NCBI GenBank assembly: GCA_910588795.1
Contig: CAJURI010000066.1
Coordinates: 1-12,279 of the forward strand
Length of the DNA stretch: 12,279 nt
Reading direction: 5' to 3'
Origin: an uncultured Duncaniella sp.
GTDB lineage: Bacteria; Bacteroidota; Bacteroidia; Bacteroidales; Muribaculaceae
The stretch's first letter is position 1; every line of letters begins with the position of its first letter. The translations under genes were made by a program, and so were the position numbers. Shown one piece after another: positions 1 to 9,186 of the stretch. The notes under the pieces are model-generated. The model was given only the letters and a program-made list of their open reading frames with translations, was not told the DNA's origin and made no database searches.

Positions 1-93
1 TCTCTTTATTTGATGATTTCTAAACCAACGCGATTTTATCGCACCAGAAGTAGTTTCCTATGGCCGGTTTTATTTTACATGTGGACTTTGAGT
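1..93. other. non-coding DNA downstream of the HTCS gene
   Basis: AT-rich stretch beyond the TAG stop of the regulator gene, which reads leftward. The only structure I see is a small perfect hairpin at 30-42 (GCGAT, TTT loop, ATCGC). It has no T-run after it on the minus strand, so it is at best a weak terminator candidate for the regulator transcript. No coding sequence is supported here. Confidence 0.5.
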
Positions 94-3000
94 CTATTCT
101 GCGTTGTGTGAGCGGTATTCGGATGGGGAAACACCGGTGAATTTTTTGAATGCCGTAGAGAAGTGCGGCTGTGACGTGAATCCGAGTTTATATGCGACTT
201 GGGTTATGTCGACATCGGGTTTCTTGAGTATTTCGCATGCTTTTCTCAGACGCACATTGCGTATATAGTCGCTTGGTGTCATGCCTATCAGTTCCTTCAT
301 CTTGCGGTGAAGGTGGGCTCTGGAGATGCCTACTTCGATTCCGAGTTCCTCGACATTGAGCTGCGGATCTTCGATGCGGTTGTTTATGGCTTTCATGATC
401 TTGTCCATAAGTATCTCGTCGTTGCCTTTTATTTCAGGCAGAGCCATATTTTTGTCGGTATCCTGTGCACCGGAGTACTTTCCCTTAAGTCTCAGTCTGT
501 TGCCGATGAGATTGTCTATCATGGCATCCAGCTCGGAGATGTCGAAAGGTTTGCCTATGTATCCGTCGGCTCCTCTGTCCCATCCGGCCATTCTGTCGGC
601 TATGTCGATACGGGAGCTCAGCAATATCACCGGCATATGTGTGGTATCTGTGTTGGATTTTATTGCTTTCAGCAGTTCGAGTCCGTCTATATCAGGCATG
701 ACTACGTCGCTTACCACAATGTCGATCTTATTGTCAAGGAGTATTTTCTTTGCATCGGCACCGTTGGCAGCTTCAAATACTTTGTCGGTCTTTGAGAAAT
801 GCATGCACATGTATCTGCGCAGCTCGTTGTCATCATCGACTATCAGTATGCGTCGCCCGGTTGATTTCTTACGGGTTTTTCGGATTGTGTCAGGCGTGCT
901 GTCGGCCGATATGGGCTCATGCTTGATATGCCTTGACGATTCGGATGTGACTGCATGAGATGCGTCCTCCGATGCGATTTCATCAGGCGACAGATGATCC
1001 TTGCCCAAAGGAAGCAACACTGTGAACACGCTGCCTTTTACACCGTCGGTCCTGTTGGATGCCGTCAGGGTGCCATGATGTAATATCACAAGCTGGCGTG
1101 CGAGGTCAAGCCCGACACCGAATCCTGATGCCGAACCCTGTCCCTGATAGAAGCGGTCGAAGATCTTTGATATGTTTTTGGGGTCAAGGCCTATGCCGGT
1201 GTCTATTACGGATATGCTTGCACATCTTCCGATGGTGTTGTCGGTCATGGTGCTCAGGCGTATGACCACTTTCCCACCCTCAGGAGTGTATTTTATTGCG
1301 TTCGATATGAGGTTTACGAGAACCTTGTCGAAGTTGGTGCGGTCAATCCACAGGTCGGATATCTCGTAGGGGGCATCAAGGCTTATCGCTATGGATTTTT
1401 TTTCGGCGAACTGGCGGAACAGTTCCACAAGTTCCATGGCAAAGCTTTTAAGCTCTGTCTGCTGCATTGACAGGCGTTTCTTGCCTTTGTCGATCTTTCG
1501 CAGCTCGAGCAGCTGGTTGGTCAGGCTCAGTATGCGGTCAGCGTTGCGCTGCATGGTCTTTAGCATCGCTGTGGTCTCCTGGTCATGCTCCTTGCGCAAT
1601 AACACCTGAAGAGGATTGATTATGCATGTAACGGGAGAGCGTATGTCGTGTGATATGTTCATGAAGAACCGTACCTTGGCCTCGTTGATTTTCTCTGTGT
1701 TCTGCTTCTTTATGAGCATGTATATGAGCGCAAGTATGCCCATTATAACGAGAAAATATAATATCTTTGCTATCGGGGTGAGATACCACGGCGGAGAGAC
1801 GCTTATGGTGAGTTCTGTTATGTCGGAGTACACGTCGTTGTCTACGGCGCGTATGAGCAGTTTGTGTGTGCCTGGTTCAAGATTGTGGATCTCGATGGTG
1901 CTGTTGCCCTGGCGTGTGGCTATCCATGAGCTGTCGGAACCATTCTTGCTGTCAAGCAGCCATTCGTATGTAAGATTGGCGAGATCGCGGAAGTCCATGG
2001 GCGACAGCCGCAATATGAGGTTGTTGTCCCTGTGGGTGATATTTATGCCTCGGAATCTTGACAGTGAGTCGGTCACTATTGTAGGCCTGTTTCCTGTCAT
2101 TTGTGATTCGGTGACCTTTTCGCCGTTGAGATATACCCCTGTGACAGCTATCGGGGATGTGAATTTTACAGGCCTTATGCTTGACGGGCTGAATTTGGTG
2201 TAACCGAGGCTGCCGATGAGGAACATCCGGTCGAGCTCCTTGTTGTAGGCCGATAGCATGACATTTGTCTCGGAAAGCCCGTAGCCGCCCTTAAGAGATG
2301 TCAGTCTGCCTGTCGAGGGGTCATAGTGGGAGAGCCCGTAGTCAGTGCCGATCCAGGCTCTGCCTGTCGAGTCGATCTCAATTGTGCGGATATGATTGTC
2401 AACGAGACCGTCGATCGATGTCATTTTTTTCTCGACCTTGTCATTGTCAGGATTGTATATGATAAGGCCGTTGCTTGTGCCTATGAGTATCCTGCCGTCG
2501 CACATCTCGCCGAAAGCGTTGCATGACCCTTTCAGGTAGTGTTTCTGTTCTATGATCTTGAATGTGTCGGCCTCTATGTCATAGCATGCGAGACCGCTGA
2601 ACAGTCCGATCCACAGGCGTGAGCTCGAATCGATGTATGTGGATGAGATCCAGTTGTTATGCAGTTTTTCCTCTCCGAGCTCCTTGGTGGTAAACAGTTT
2701 TTCCTCACCTGTTTTAAGATCGTATTTAAGTATGCCGTCACCATGCATTCCGAGGAATAGAGTTTGAAAATCATCCCCCCCGATTTCTATGTAATATCTT
2801 ACGCATGAGCGTTTTATGTCGGTAAGCCGCTTGTGGGAGCAATCAGCCGGATTGATCTGCCACAATGCATCGTTGGTGGTCACGGCGTATAGCATGCCGT
2901 CCTGTCCCATGCGCAATGCGCGTATCTCGTGGTCCGACGGCAGTTTCAGGTGATGGAGTATCTCATGACTGTTGGACATGTGCACGGCTTCCCCTCTTTC

Positions 3001-4083
3001 AAATGCCAGCCACAGGCCGTCTTTGTCAGCGGCTGTTGCGGATATCCCGCCGTGGAAATTTTTCAGTGCCGGTGATAACGGATAATAATTGAACGGCATG
3101 GGTGTGGATGGGGCAAGCAATACACCATAATAGTTGCAGCCTATCCACAGATTTCCGTCCGGAGCCATATATACTGTTCCTATCTTGCTTTTGTCAATGT
3201 TGAGTACAGGATTATACAGGTTGTTCATCGGATGTATGGATTTGCCTCCCGGTTCCATAATCCATAGTCCTTTGCCGTCGGTGGCTATGTAGGCTGTACC
3301 GTCCTGTCCGACACATACGTTATTTATGGTGGTCTCGCCAAGTTCTGAGATGTCAATCGGGCTTGTTGCCATTGTTGCCGTGTTGACACGCCATATGCCG
3401 TGAGCCGTGAACGCTATAACTGACATGTCATTTTCCTTGCGGATGCCGATGAAGAAATCCTTGCTTATGTGGTAACGTTTCATGTTGCCGTTGGCCCATA
3501 ATCGGAACAAGTCTCCGCTATGGTTGCCGGCTATGAGTCCTCCGTCACGGGTCGAAGCAAGTGAATTCATTTCGGTATGCTCCTGCAGATAGCCCAGTTT
3601 CACACCTTCGGGTTTGCCGGATGATTCATCGACAACAAACAATCCCACTCCGGAGACCATGAACACTACGGTCCCGTCGGCCTGTTCGGTGATGTCGATT
3701 ATATACCCGTTGAGACCGTCGGCCGGTATGGTCACGAGTGTGAACTTTTCGGATCTTTGATCGAAACTGTACAGACCGTCAGCCGTCCCCACCCATATGT
3801 TTCCGCGTGAGTCGCACATCACCTTGTTCACAGTGTTGCTGCTTATGGATCCGGGCACGTCGTCATGACGGAACACATCTATGTTTGAGCCGTCAAACCT
3901 GACAAGCCCTGATGAGGACGCGATCCAAAGAAGCCCCCTTTGGTCAAGGCAGAAATCATAATACTGTGTTGAGACTACGTTGGGATCATTGAACAGTCTC
4001 AGGGTCTTGACGTCGATTGTGTTAATGAGAGCTAATCCGTTTAATGATATTAGAAGGTTGAGTAGCAGTAAGAGATATCGCAT
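94..4083 (-). CDS. hybrid two-component system (HTCS) sensor-regulator, AraC-type output
   Basis: An inner-membrane, one-protein signalling system that senses a glycan fragment in the periplasm and activates the matching degradation genes. From the chosen start (1329 aa): signal sequence at 1-18 (MRYLLLLLN...); about 14 Reg_prop propeller repeats at 24-639 (LWIG, IWVG and AWIG types); Y_Y_Y domain at about 680-763; membrane helix at about 769-791; HisKA with phospho-acceptor His812 in SHDIRSP; HATPase with N-box Asn924/Asn928, DTGIG at 961-965 and GFGVGL at 987-992; receiver at about 1078-1194 with acidic pocket Asp1083-1085, phospho-acceptor Asp1126 and Lys1178; AraC helix-turn-helix pair at about 1234-1326. 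All catalytic residues are present and the length is normal for an HTCS. The frame is open upstream to an ATG at 4137 and a GTG at 4146. I prefer 4083 because it gives a compact signal peptide. It is divergent from a GH115 gene, so its ligand is probably a xylan oligosaccharide (inference). As I recall, XynR of Prevotella bryantii is a comparable xylan regulator. Confidence 0.97.
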   Translation of the reverse strand: MRYLLLLLNLLISLNGLALINTIDVKTLRLFNDPNVVSTQYYDFCLDQRGLLWIASSSGLVRFDGSNIDVFRHDDVPGSISSNTVNKVMCDSRGNIWVGTADGLYSFDQRSEKFTLVTIPADGLNGYIIDITEQADGTVVFMVSGVGLFVVDESSGKPEGVKLGYLQEHTEMNSLASTRDGGLIAGNHSGDLFRLWANGNMKRYHISKDFFIGIRKENDMSVIAFTAHGIWRVNTATMATSPIDISELGETTINNVCVGQDGTAYIATDGKGLWIMEPGGKSIHPMNNLYNPVLNIDKSKIGTVYMAPDGNLWIGCNYYGVLLAPSTPMPFNYYPLSPALKNFHGGISATAADKDGLWLAFERGEAVHMSNSHEILHHLKLPSDHEIRALRMGQDGMLYAVTTNDALWQINPADCSHKRLTDIKRSCVRYYIEIGGDDFQTLFLGMHGDGILKYDLKTGEEKLFTTKELGEEKLHNNWISSTYIDSSSRLWIGLFSGLACYDIEADTFKIIEQKHYLKGSCNAFGEMCDGRILIGTSNGLIIYNPDNDKVEKKMTSIDGLVDNHIRTIEIDSTGRAWIGTDYGLSHYDPSTGRLTSLKGGYGLSETNVMLSAYNKELDRMFLIGSLGYTKFSPSSIRPVKFTSPIAVTGVYLNGEKVTESQMTGNRPTIVTDSLSRFRGINITHRDNNLILRLSPMDFRDLANLTYEWLLDSKNGSDSSWIATRQGNSTIEIHNLEPGTHKLLIRAVDNDVYSDITELTISVSPPWYLTPIAKILYFLVIMGILALIYMLIKKQNTEKINEAKVRFFMNISHDIRSPVTCIINPLQVLLRKEHDQETTAMLKTMQRNADRILSLTNQLLELRKIDKGKKRLSMQQTELKSFAMELVELFRQFAEKKSIAISLDAPYEISDLWIDRTNFDKVLVNLISNAIKYTPEGGKVVIRLSTMTDNTIGRCASISVIDTGIGLDPKNISKIFDRFYQGQGSASGFGVGLDLARQLVILHHGTLTASNRTDGVKGSVFTVLLPLGKDHLSPDEIASEDASHAVTSESSRHIKHEPISADSTPDTIRKTRKKSTGRRILIVDDDNELRRYMCMHFSKTDKVFEAANGADAKKILLDNKIDIVVSDVVMPDIDGLELLKAIKSNTDTTHMPVILLSSRIDIADRMAGWDRGADGYIGKPFDISELDAMIDNLIGNRLRLKGKYSGAQDTDKNMALPEIKGNDEILMDKIMKAINNRIEDPQLNVEELGIEVGISRAHLHRKMKELIGMTPSDYIRNVRLRKACEILKKPDVDITQVAYKLGFTSQPHFSTAFKKFTGVSPSEYRSHNAE

Positions 4084-4211
4084 ATGAATGTGATGTCGAT
4101 TGGTAAATGACAATTCAAAATTATAATTTTTTGTCATATATATCACAATGATACAATGACAAAATGAGACGAAGATACGAATATTAACGTATTTGAGACA
4201 TTTTTAGATAA

Positions 4212-4238
4212 CACAAGTCGGTTGTTAACATTCTTGTG
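4212..4238. promoter_or_regulatory. candidate operator: inverted repeat CACAAG-N15-CTTGTG
   Basis: The arms CACAAG (4212-4217) and CTTGTG (4233-4238) are perfect inverted repeats whose centres are 21 bp apart, two helical turns. Between them is the palindrome TGTTAACA (4223-4230). The site is about 34-60 bp upstream of the TATCTTTG box, a suitable place for an activator. A dimeric regulator such as the neighbouring HTCS could bind here. That is inference, since the HTCS half-site is unknown and 6-bp arms can arise by chance. Confidence 0.3.
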
Positions 4239-4271
4239 ACCTGTGATATAATGGCGTGGAGGGATGTGCCA

Positions 4272-4279
4272 TATCTTTG
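4272..4279 (+). promoter_or_regulatory. -7 promoter box of the enzyme operon (TATCTTTG)
   Basis: Exact match to the Bacteroidetes -7 consensus TAnnTTTG, on the coding strand 40 bp before the GH115 start codon. No convincing -33 TTTG is present at 19-21 bp upstream. It would drive GH115 and probably the two genes after it. Confidence 0.5.
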
Positions 4280-4319
4280 CATATACTAAATTGATAAATA
4301 ATAAACCAGTCTATAGAAC

Positions 4320-6881
4320 ATGAATTTCACATCCCATTTGAGAAACCGGCTTGCTGTGATTATGCTTATGTCGGTTTGTGTGTCGCAAGCTATTGATCAT
4401 CCCGGCATAACATTCCCGGAATTGTCGGAGGGAAGGTTTACTCTCGTAGAGTCGTCCTCTCCGGTAAATGTCTGTGTCGATCCGGCTGATGACAGTGCCG
4501 TGCGGATAGCGGCCGGAAATCTGTGTGCTGATTTCGGACGTGTGACAGGAAATGAGGCCGCGCTTGTGGATATGCCGGAAGGAAGGCGTGTGATCATTGC
4601 CGGTACGGTCGGGACCCCTTTGATTGACCGTCTGATAGCGGACGGTAAAATCAGCGGAAGTGATCTGAAAGGGAAAAATGAGAAGTATATCATGAAAGTG
4701 GTGTCTTCGCCCGCCGATGGAGTGGATGAAGCCTTGGTGATAGTCGGAAGCGACCGGCGCGGCACAGTGTATGGCATATATGAACTGTCGGAACAGATAG
4801 GCGTGTCGCCATGGTATGACTGGGCTGATGTGCCTGTGGCCCGACGTGAGAATCTTTCAATAGAGAAGGGGACATATATGGCAGGTGAACCGGCTGTGAG
4901 ATATCGCGGAATATTCCTTAACGATGAGGCCCCCTGCCTTACAGGATGGGTTAAGAACACTTATGGAACCGGCTATGGTGACCATAGGTTCTATGAGCGG
5001 GTTTTTGAACTTATATTGCGTCTGCGAGGCAATTTCTTGTGGCCTGCGATGTGGGGATGGGCGTTTTACGCCGATGATGCGGAGAACGGACCTACTGCCG
5101 ACCGTATGGGCGTGATAATCGGGACCTCGCATCATGAGCCGATGGCGCGCAATCATCAGGAGTGGGCACGCAACCGTAAGAATTATGGCGCATGGAATTA
5201 TGCTACAAACAAGAAGGTGCTTGATAAATTCTTTGCCGAAGGGGTGGCCAGGGCTAAAGGCACTGAGGATGTCATAACCATAGGAATGCGCGGCGACGGT
5301 GACGAGGCCATGAGTGCCGAGGCGGATGTGAAACTGCTTGAAAAAATTATCGACAATCAGCGGCGTATAATAAAAAAAGAGACCGGTCGTCCGGCTCATG
5401 AGACTCCTCAGGTGTGGGCTCTTTATAAAGAAGTGCTTGATTATTATGATGCCGGACTCAGGGTGCCTGACGATGTGACTCTGCTGCTATGCGATGACAA
5501 CTGGGGCAATGTGCGCCGTCTTCCTGATGAAAAGGAACGTAAACATCCGGGCGGTTGGGGCATGTATTACCATGTCGATTATGTCGGTGCACCGCGCAAC
5601 AGTAAACTTCTGAACTGTACCCCGATACAGAACATGTGGGAGCAGATGCAGCTTACGTATGATTATGGTGTGGACCGTCTGTGGATACTGAATGTAGGTG
5701 ACCTCAAACCTATGGAATATCCTATCACACTGTTTCTTGACATGGCATGGAACCCGCACCGCTATGATGCATCCTCATTGCTTGAGCATACCGAGAAGTT
5801 CTGTGCCCAGCAGTTCGGCGAAGAGAATGCAGCCGAGGCTGCCCGCATACTGAACCTTCTGTGCAAATACAACGGCAGGGTGACCCCTGAAATGCTTGAC
5901 AGACGGACCTACTCTCTTGAGAGTGGCGAGTGGCGCAAGGTGGCTGACGGATATGCCCGCCTTGAGGCGGAGGCTCTTCGTCAATATATGACTATTGCCC
6001 CTGAGTGCCGTGACGCCTATCAGCAGATAATCCTGTTCCCGATACAGCTCATGGGGAATCTCTATGACATGTACTATGCTCAGGCAATGAATCACGAGCT
6101 GTACAGGAATGGCGATCCTGAAGCAAACATGTGGGCTGACCGTGTGGAAGCCTGCTTCAAGAGAGATGCCGAACTTATGAATTATTATAATAAGGTAATG
6201 TCGGGTGGAAAATGGGACGGCATGATGACACAGAAGCACATAGGCTACAAGTCATGGGATGATTCCTTTGCGGCCGATACCCTTCCCGAGATACACCGGG
6301 TGGAAGTGTCCGGAGATAACTGCGGCGGATATTCATTCTCTCCGTCTGACGGATATATCTCCATGGAGGCACAGCACTATTATAAGGCTGTTGATCCGGA
6401 GAGCGGCGCACGGTGGACTGTGATACCCCACATGGGGAGGACTCTGAGCGGACTGTCAGTGATGCCTTACACAGAGTCAGTCGACGGAGCGAGACTTGAA
6501 TATTCTATGACACTTCCCGAGGATGTCAGGGAAGTGAAAGTCCTTGTGGTGCTTAAGTCGACTCTTGCGTTTGCCAATATTGACGGGCATCGCTACTCAA
6601 TAGGATTCAAAGGCGGTGAATCTGAGGTGGTCAACTATAACGGCAATCTTAATGAGGCTCCCAAAAATATATACAGTGTGTTCTATCCTACGGTGGCACG
6701 CCGTGTGGTGGAGAAGAGTGTGTCTCTGCCGGTGCCGTCTCATAAAGCCGGGGAGCCTGTTGTCCTTGAACTGTCACCGCTTGACCCGGGAGTCGTGTTC
6801 GAGAAGATCGTTGTCGATTTTGGCGGATACAGCTCTCAGTACCTTCACGGAGAAGAATCTCCTCATGTGGTAAGAAAGTAA
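4320..6881 (+). CDS. GH115 xylan alpha-(4-O-methyl)glucuronidase
   Basis: Predicted to remove glucuronic acid or 4-O-methylglucuronic acid linked alpha-1,2 to xylose, including from internal xylose units, as known for GH115. The 853-aa length is normal for the family. A Sec signal peptide at 1-24 (cleavage after Ser-Gln-Ala) has no acceptable lipobox around Cys20, so the enzyme is probably soluble in the periplasm. An N-terminal alpha/beta domain covers about 30-185. The catalytic barrel covers about 190-480 with family-like blocks: YRGIFLNDE (195-203), NFLWPAMWGWAF (238-249), GTSHHEPM (268-275), IGMRGDGDEAM (321-331), CDDNWGN (391-397) and ILNVGDLKPMEYP (456-468). A helical region spans about 483-650 and a C-terminal beta-sandwich about 655-850. 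I do not name the catalytic residues; acidic candidates are Asp326, Asp328, Glu371 and Asp392/Asp393. It is the first gene of the operon, 34 bp before the esterase gene. The family call is firm and the exact substrate inferred. Confidence 0.95.
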   Translation: MNFTSHLRNRLAVIMLMSVCVSQAIDHPGITFPELSEGRFTLVESSSPVNVCVDPADDSAVRIAAGNLCADFGRVTGNEAALVDMPEGRRVIIAGTVGTPLIDRLIADGKISGSDLKGKNEKYIMKVVSSPADGVDEALVIVGSDRRGTVYGIYELSEQIGVSPWYDWADVPVARRENLSIEKGTYMAGEPAVRYRGIFLNDEAPCLTGWVKNTYGTGYGDHRFYERVFELILRLRGNFLWPAMWGWAFYADDAENGPTADRMGVIIGTSHHEPMARNHQEWARNRKNYGAWNYATNKKVLDKFFAEGVARAKGTEDVITIGMRGDGDEAMSAEADVKLLEKIIDNQRRIIKKETGRPAHETPQVWALYKEVLDYYDAGLRVPDDVTLLLCDDNWGNVRRLPDEKERKHPGGWGMYYHVDYVGAPRNSKLLNCTPIQNMWEQMQLTYDYGVDRLWILNVGDLKPMEYPITLFLDMAWNPHRYDASSLLEHTEKFCAQQFGEENAAEAARILNLLCKYNGRVTPEMLDRRTYSLESGEWRKVADGYARLEAEALRQYMTIAPECRDAYQQIILFPIQLMGNLYDMYYAQAMNHELYRNGDPEANMWADRVEACFKRDAELMNYYNKVMSGGKWDGMMTQKHIGYKSWDDSFAADTLPEIHRVEVSGDNCGGYSFSPSDGYISMEAQHYYKAVDPESGARWTVIPHMGRTLSGLSVMPYTESVDGARLEYSMTLPEDVREVKVLVVLKSTLAFANIDGHRYSIGFKGGESEVVNYNGNLNEAPKNIYSVFYPTVARRVVEKSVSLPVPSHKAGEPVVLELSPLDPGVVFEKIVVDFGGYSSQYLHGEESPHVVRK

Positions 6882-6915
6882 ATTAAAAAGAAATATAATA
6901 CATTATTATTTAAGG

Positions 6916-9186
6916 ATGAAAAGACAGTTATTGACATTCGCGTTCTCGAGTGCTTTGTCACTTGCCGCGATAGCCGGAGACTGGGTAGGCTCCTGGGCGA
7001 CGGCTCCGGAATTCACCGGAGAGGGGGATATGCCCAAGAGCGTGTCTCTGTCAGGTAATTCACTAAGGCAGGTCATACACGTTTCTCTCGGCTCTGATGA
7101 ACTGAGGCTGAAGCTGTCCAATGAGTTCAGCAATGAGCCTGTGGAGATAAAATCAGTGTATATCGCTGATCCTGTCGACGGTGTCGGAATCGTGCCTTCT
7201 ACGGTGCGTTATCTGAAGTTTGACGGGAAAAATGGTGTTACCATAGATCCCAAGGGAGCTGTGTACAGCGATTCGTTGAAGTATGATCTTAAGCCGCTTC
7301 AATTGTTGTCAGTCACTATTAATTACGGTGATAAAACACCTAAAAATGCCACCTCACACAGAGGCTCACGCACTACTTCGTATATAATGAAAGGTGAGTC
7401 GAAGCCAAAAAAGGATTTCGATGTGGCCGAGAAAGTTGAGCATTGGTACAATATAAGTGCTCTTGAGGTTAAAGCTGACGACAAGGATTGCATAGCTGTG
7501 ATAGGCAACTCCATAACTGACGGCCGCGGCACCACTACCGACAGGCAGAACCGCTGGACCGATGTGTGTGCCGAGCTGTTAGGCGGCGAGGTCGGTGTGC
7601 TTAATCTTGGCATAGGTGGAAACGCCGTCGTGTCCGGCGGTATAAGTGAGCCGGCAGTGAAACGCTTTGACCGCGATGTGTTGGGACAGAACGGGTTGAC
7701 CGGAGTGATAGTCTATGAGGGCATAAACGATATAGGGTGCAGCCGTAATTCCGAAAAGACTGTAGGTGAGCTCATTGAAGCCTATGAATCGTTTATCTCC
7801 AAGGCAAAAGCAAAGGGTCTCAAAGTGTACGGCGGTACCATCACTCAGCTTGGGAATACGGATTATTGGTCAGATTTCCATGAGGCTGCCCGCAAGGCTG
7901 TAAACGAGTGGATACGCACAAGCGGAAAGTTTGACGGTGTTATCGACTTTGACGCTGTGATAGCAGATCCCGCCAATCCTTTGAGAATGAATCCGAAATA
8001 CCAGTATGACTGGCTTCATCCCAATCCCGCCGGATACAAGGCTATGGGTGAGGCTGCCGCAAGGGTCCTTTATCCCGGGCGGTTCCCGCAGGAGTCTGCG
8101 CCATCTCAGCTTCAGGGCTCTGTCGCTACCACCAATATCCCAGAGGCCGTATATCCCCGCGTGCTTCCTGACGGCAGGGCGATGTTCCGCATACATGCTC
8201 CGGGTGCTGGAAATGTAAAGATCGATATTTGCGGACGCAAATATGACATGAGCAGAGACGGCAAAGGCTACTGGACCGTGACCACTGATCCCCTTGTAGT
8301 AGGATTCCATTACTACTTTGCCCTTGTCGACGGTGTGAGCGTCATTGACCCTTCGAGCGAGGCTTTCTTCGGTTGCGGACGTATGGCCGGCGGCATAGAG
8401 ATCCCTGAAAGTGCAGCCGATGCCGCTTACTACACATACAACCCCGACATCGCTCACGGACAGGTCAGGGAGTGTCTGTACAATTCCGGAGTTGAGAAGG
8501 CTCCGCGTCGGTGCTATGTGTACACTCCGGCTGAGTATGAGACATCGCAGGACACGCGTTATCCTGTGCTCTATCTCCAGCATGGCATGGGTGAAGACGA
8601 GCGCGGATGGCATCAGCAGGGCATGATGGCGAATATCCTTGACAATCAGATCGCTTCCGGCAAGTGCCGTCCCATGATCGTGGTGATGGACTATGGGAAC
8701 TGCGGTTATATACACGGCACACGCCCGGGCGAGAGCCGTGACGAGTTCGGGGCAAGTTTCACGCCCATAATGATCAATGATATAATACCGTTCATCGATT
8801 CCACATTCCGCACTCTCAGCGACCGTGAGCACCGTGCCATGGCCGGACTTTCATGGGGCGGTCACCAGACACTTGTCACCACACTCGGCAATCTCGACAA
8901 GTTCGCCCACATCGGCACCTTCAGCGGAGCGTTGTTCATTGATCCGTCAAAGATCACCGAGGTGTACGGTGGTGTCTTTGCCGATGCATCATCATTTAAT
9001 TCAAAGGTGAAGACTCTTTTCCTTGGCAAAGGCTCGGAAGAGAATTTCGCTAGCGACAAGATAAGCGCGGCCCTCACCGGAGCCGGTATCGACAATGTAT
9101 ATTACGAGTCGCCCGGCACACACCACGAATGGCTCACATGGCGCAGATGCCTCAATGAGTTTTTACCTCTCCTGTTTCGCAAATAA
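6916..9186 (+). CDS. bifunctional esterase: XynE-like SGNH hydrolase fused to CE1-type esterase
   Basis: A 756-aa secreted protein with two complete esterase active sites, likely removing acetyl and/or feruloyl groups from xylan. The signal peptide ends after Ala-Ile-Ala at about 20, with no lipobox, pointing to the periplasm. Residues 22-185 form a beta-rich leading domain. The SGNH domain (about 190-390) shows block I GNSITDG (nucleophile Ser199), block II LGIGGN (231-236), block III EGIND (Asn271) and block V DWLH (Asp365, His368). The stretch ITDGRGTTTDRQNRW resembles the XynE-like SGNH subgroup, named after a gene in a Prevotella bryantii xylanase cluster. An E-set/CBM48-like module covers about 405-500. 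The CE1-type alpha/beta hydrolase (about 510-756) has an oxyanion loop at QHGMGE (555-560), nucleophile elbow GLSWG (Ser646), acidic candidates Glu708/Glu709 and His737 in GTHHEW. It lies 34 bp after GH115, so co-transcription is likely. No frameshift marks the junction. Which ester each head cuts cannot be read from the sequence. Confidence 0.93.
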   Translation: MKRQLLTFAFSSALSLAAIAGDWVGSWATAPEFTGEGDMPKSVSLSGNSLRQVIHVSLGSDELRLKLSNEFSNEPVEIKSVYIADPVDGVGIVPSTVRYLKFDGKNGVTIDPKGAVYSDSLKYDLKPLQLLSVTINYGDKTPKNATSHRGSRTTSYIMKGESKPKKDFDVAEKVEHWYNISALEVKADDKDCIAVIGNSITDGRGTTTDRQNRWTDVCAELLGGEVGVLNLGIGGNAVVSGGISEPAVKRFDRDVLGQNGLTGVIVYEGINDIGCSRNSEKTVGELIEAYESFISKAKAKGLKVYGGTITQLGNTDYWSDFHEAARKAVNEWIRTSGKFDGVIDFDAVIADPANPLRMNPKYQYDWLHPNPAGYKAMGEAAARVLYPGRFPQESAPSQLQGSVATTNIPEAVYPRVLPDGRAMFRIHAPGAGNVKIDICGRKYDMSRDGKGYWTVTTDPLVVGFHYYFALVDGVSVIDPSSEAFFGCGRMAGGIEIPESAADAAYYTYNPDIAHGQVRECLYNSGVEKAPRRCYVYTPAEYETSQDTRYPVLYLQHGMGEDERGWHQQGMMANILDNQIASGKCRPMIVVMDYGNCGYIHGTRPGESRDEFGASFTPIMINDIIPFIDSTFRTLSDREHRAMAGLSWGGHQTLVTTLGNLDKFAHIGTFSGALFIDPSKITEVYGGVFADASSFNSKVKTLFLGKGSEENFASDKISAALTGAGIDNVYYESPGTHHEWLTWRRCLNEFLPLLFRK

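Larger units (their letters stand above)
4084..4319. promoter_or_regulatory. divergent regulatory region between HTCS and GH115 genes
   Basis: AT-rich DNA between two divergent genes; it shortens to 4147-4319 if the HTCS starts at its most upstream codon. On the plus strand TATCTTTG at 4272-4279 matches the Bacteroidetes -7 consensus TAnnTTTG, giving an expected start of transcription near 4286 and a leader of about 33 nt before the GH115 ATG. I see no TTTG -33 box at the usual distance, which suits an activator-dependent promoter. On the minus strand TCATTTTG (4167 to 4160) is a one-mismatch -7 candidate for the HTCS gene. Upstream of the plus-strand box lie a 6-bp inverted repeat and a TGAGACATTT element, both described separately. 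Confidence 0.6.

Noticed and set aside
30..42. Small hairpin GCGAT-TTT-ATCGC as terminator of the HTCS gene
   Set aside because: Only five base pairs and no T-run on the minus strand after it, so I do not list it as a terminator.
199..958. Overlapping plus-strand frames of about 200 codons at the left end
   Set aside because: Both are shadows of the receiver and AraC regions of the HTCS, which read cleanly on the minus strand.
7870..8832. Minus-strand open frame of 320 codons inside the SGNH-CE1 gene
   Set aside because: It lies wholly antisense to a gene with clear catalytic motifs and shows no recognisable domain or signal; long antisense frames are expected from the codon bias of the real gene.
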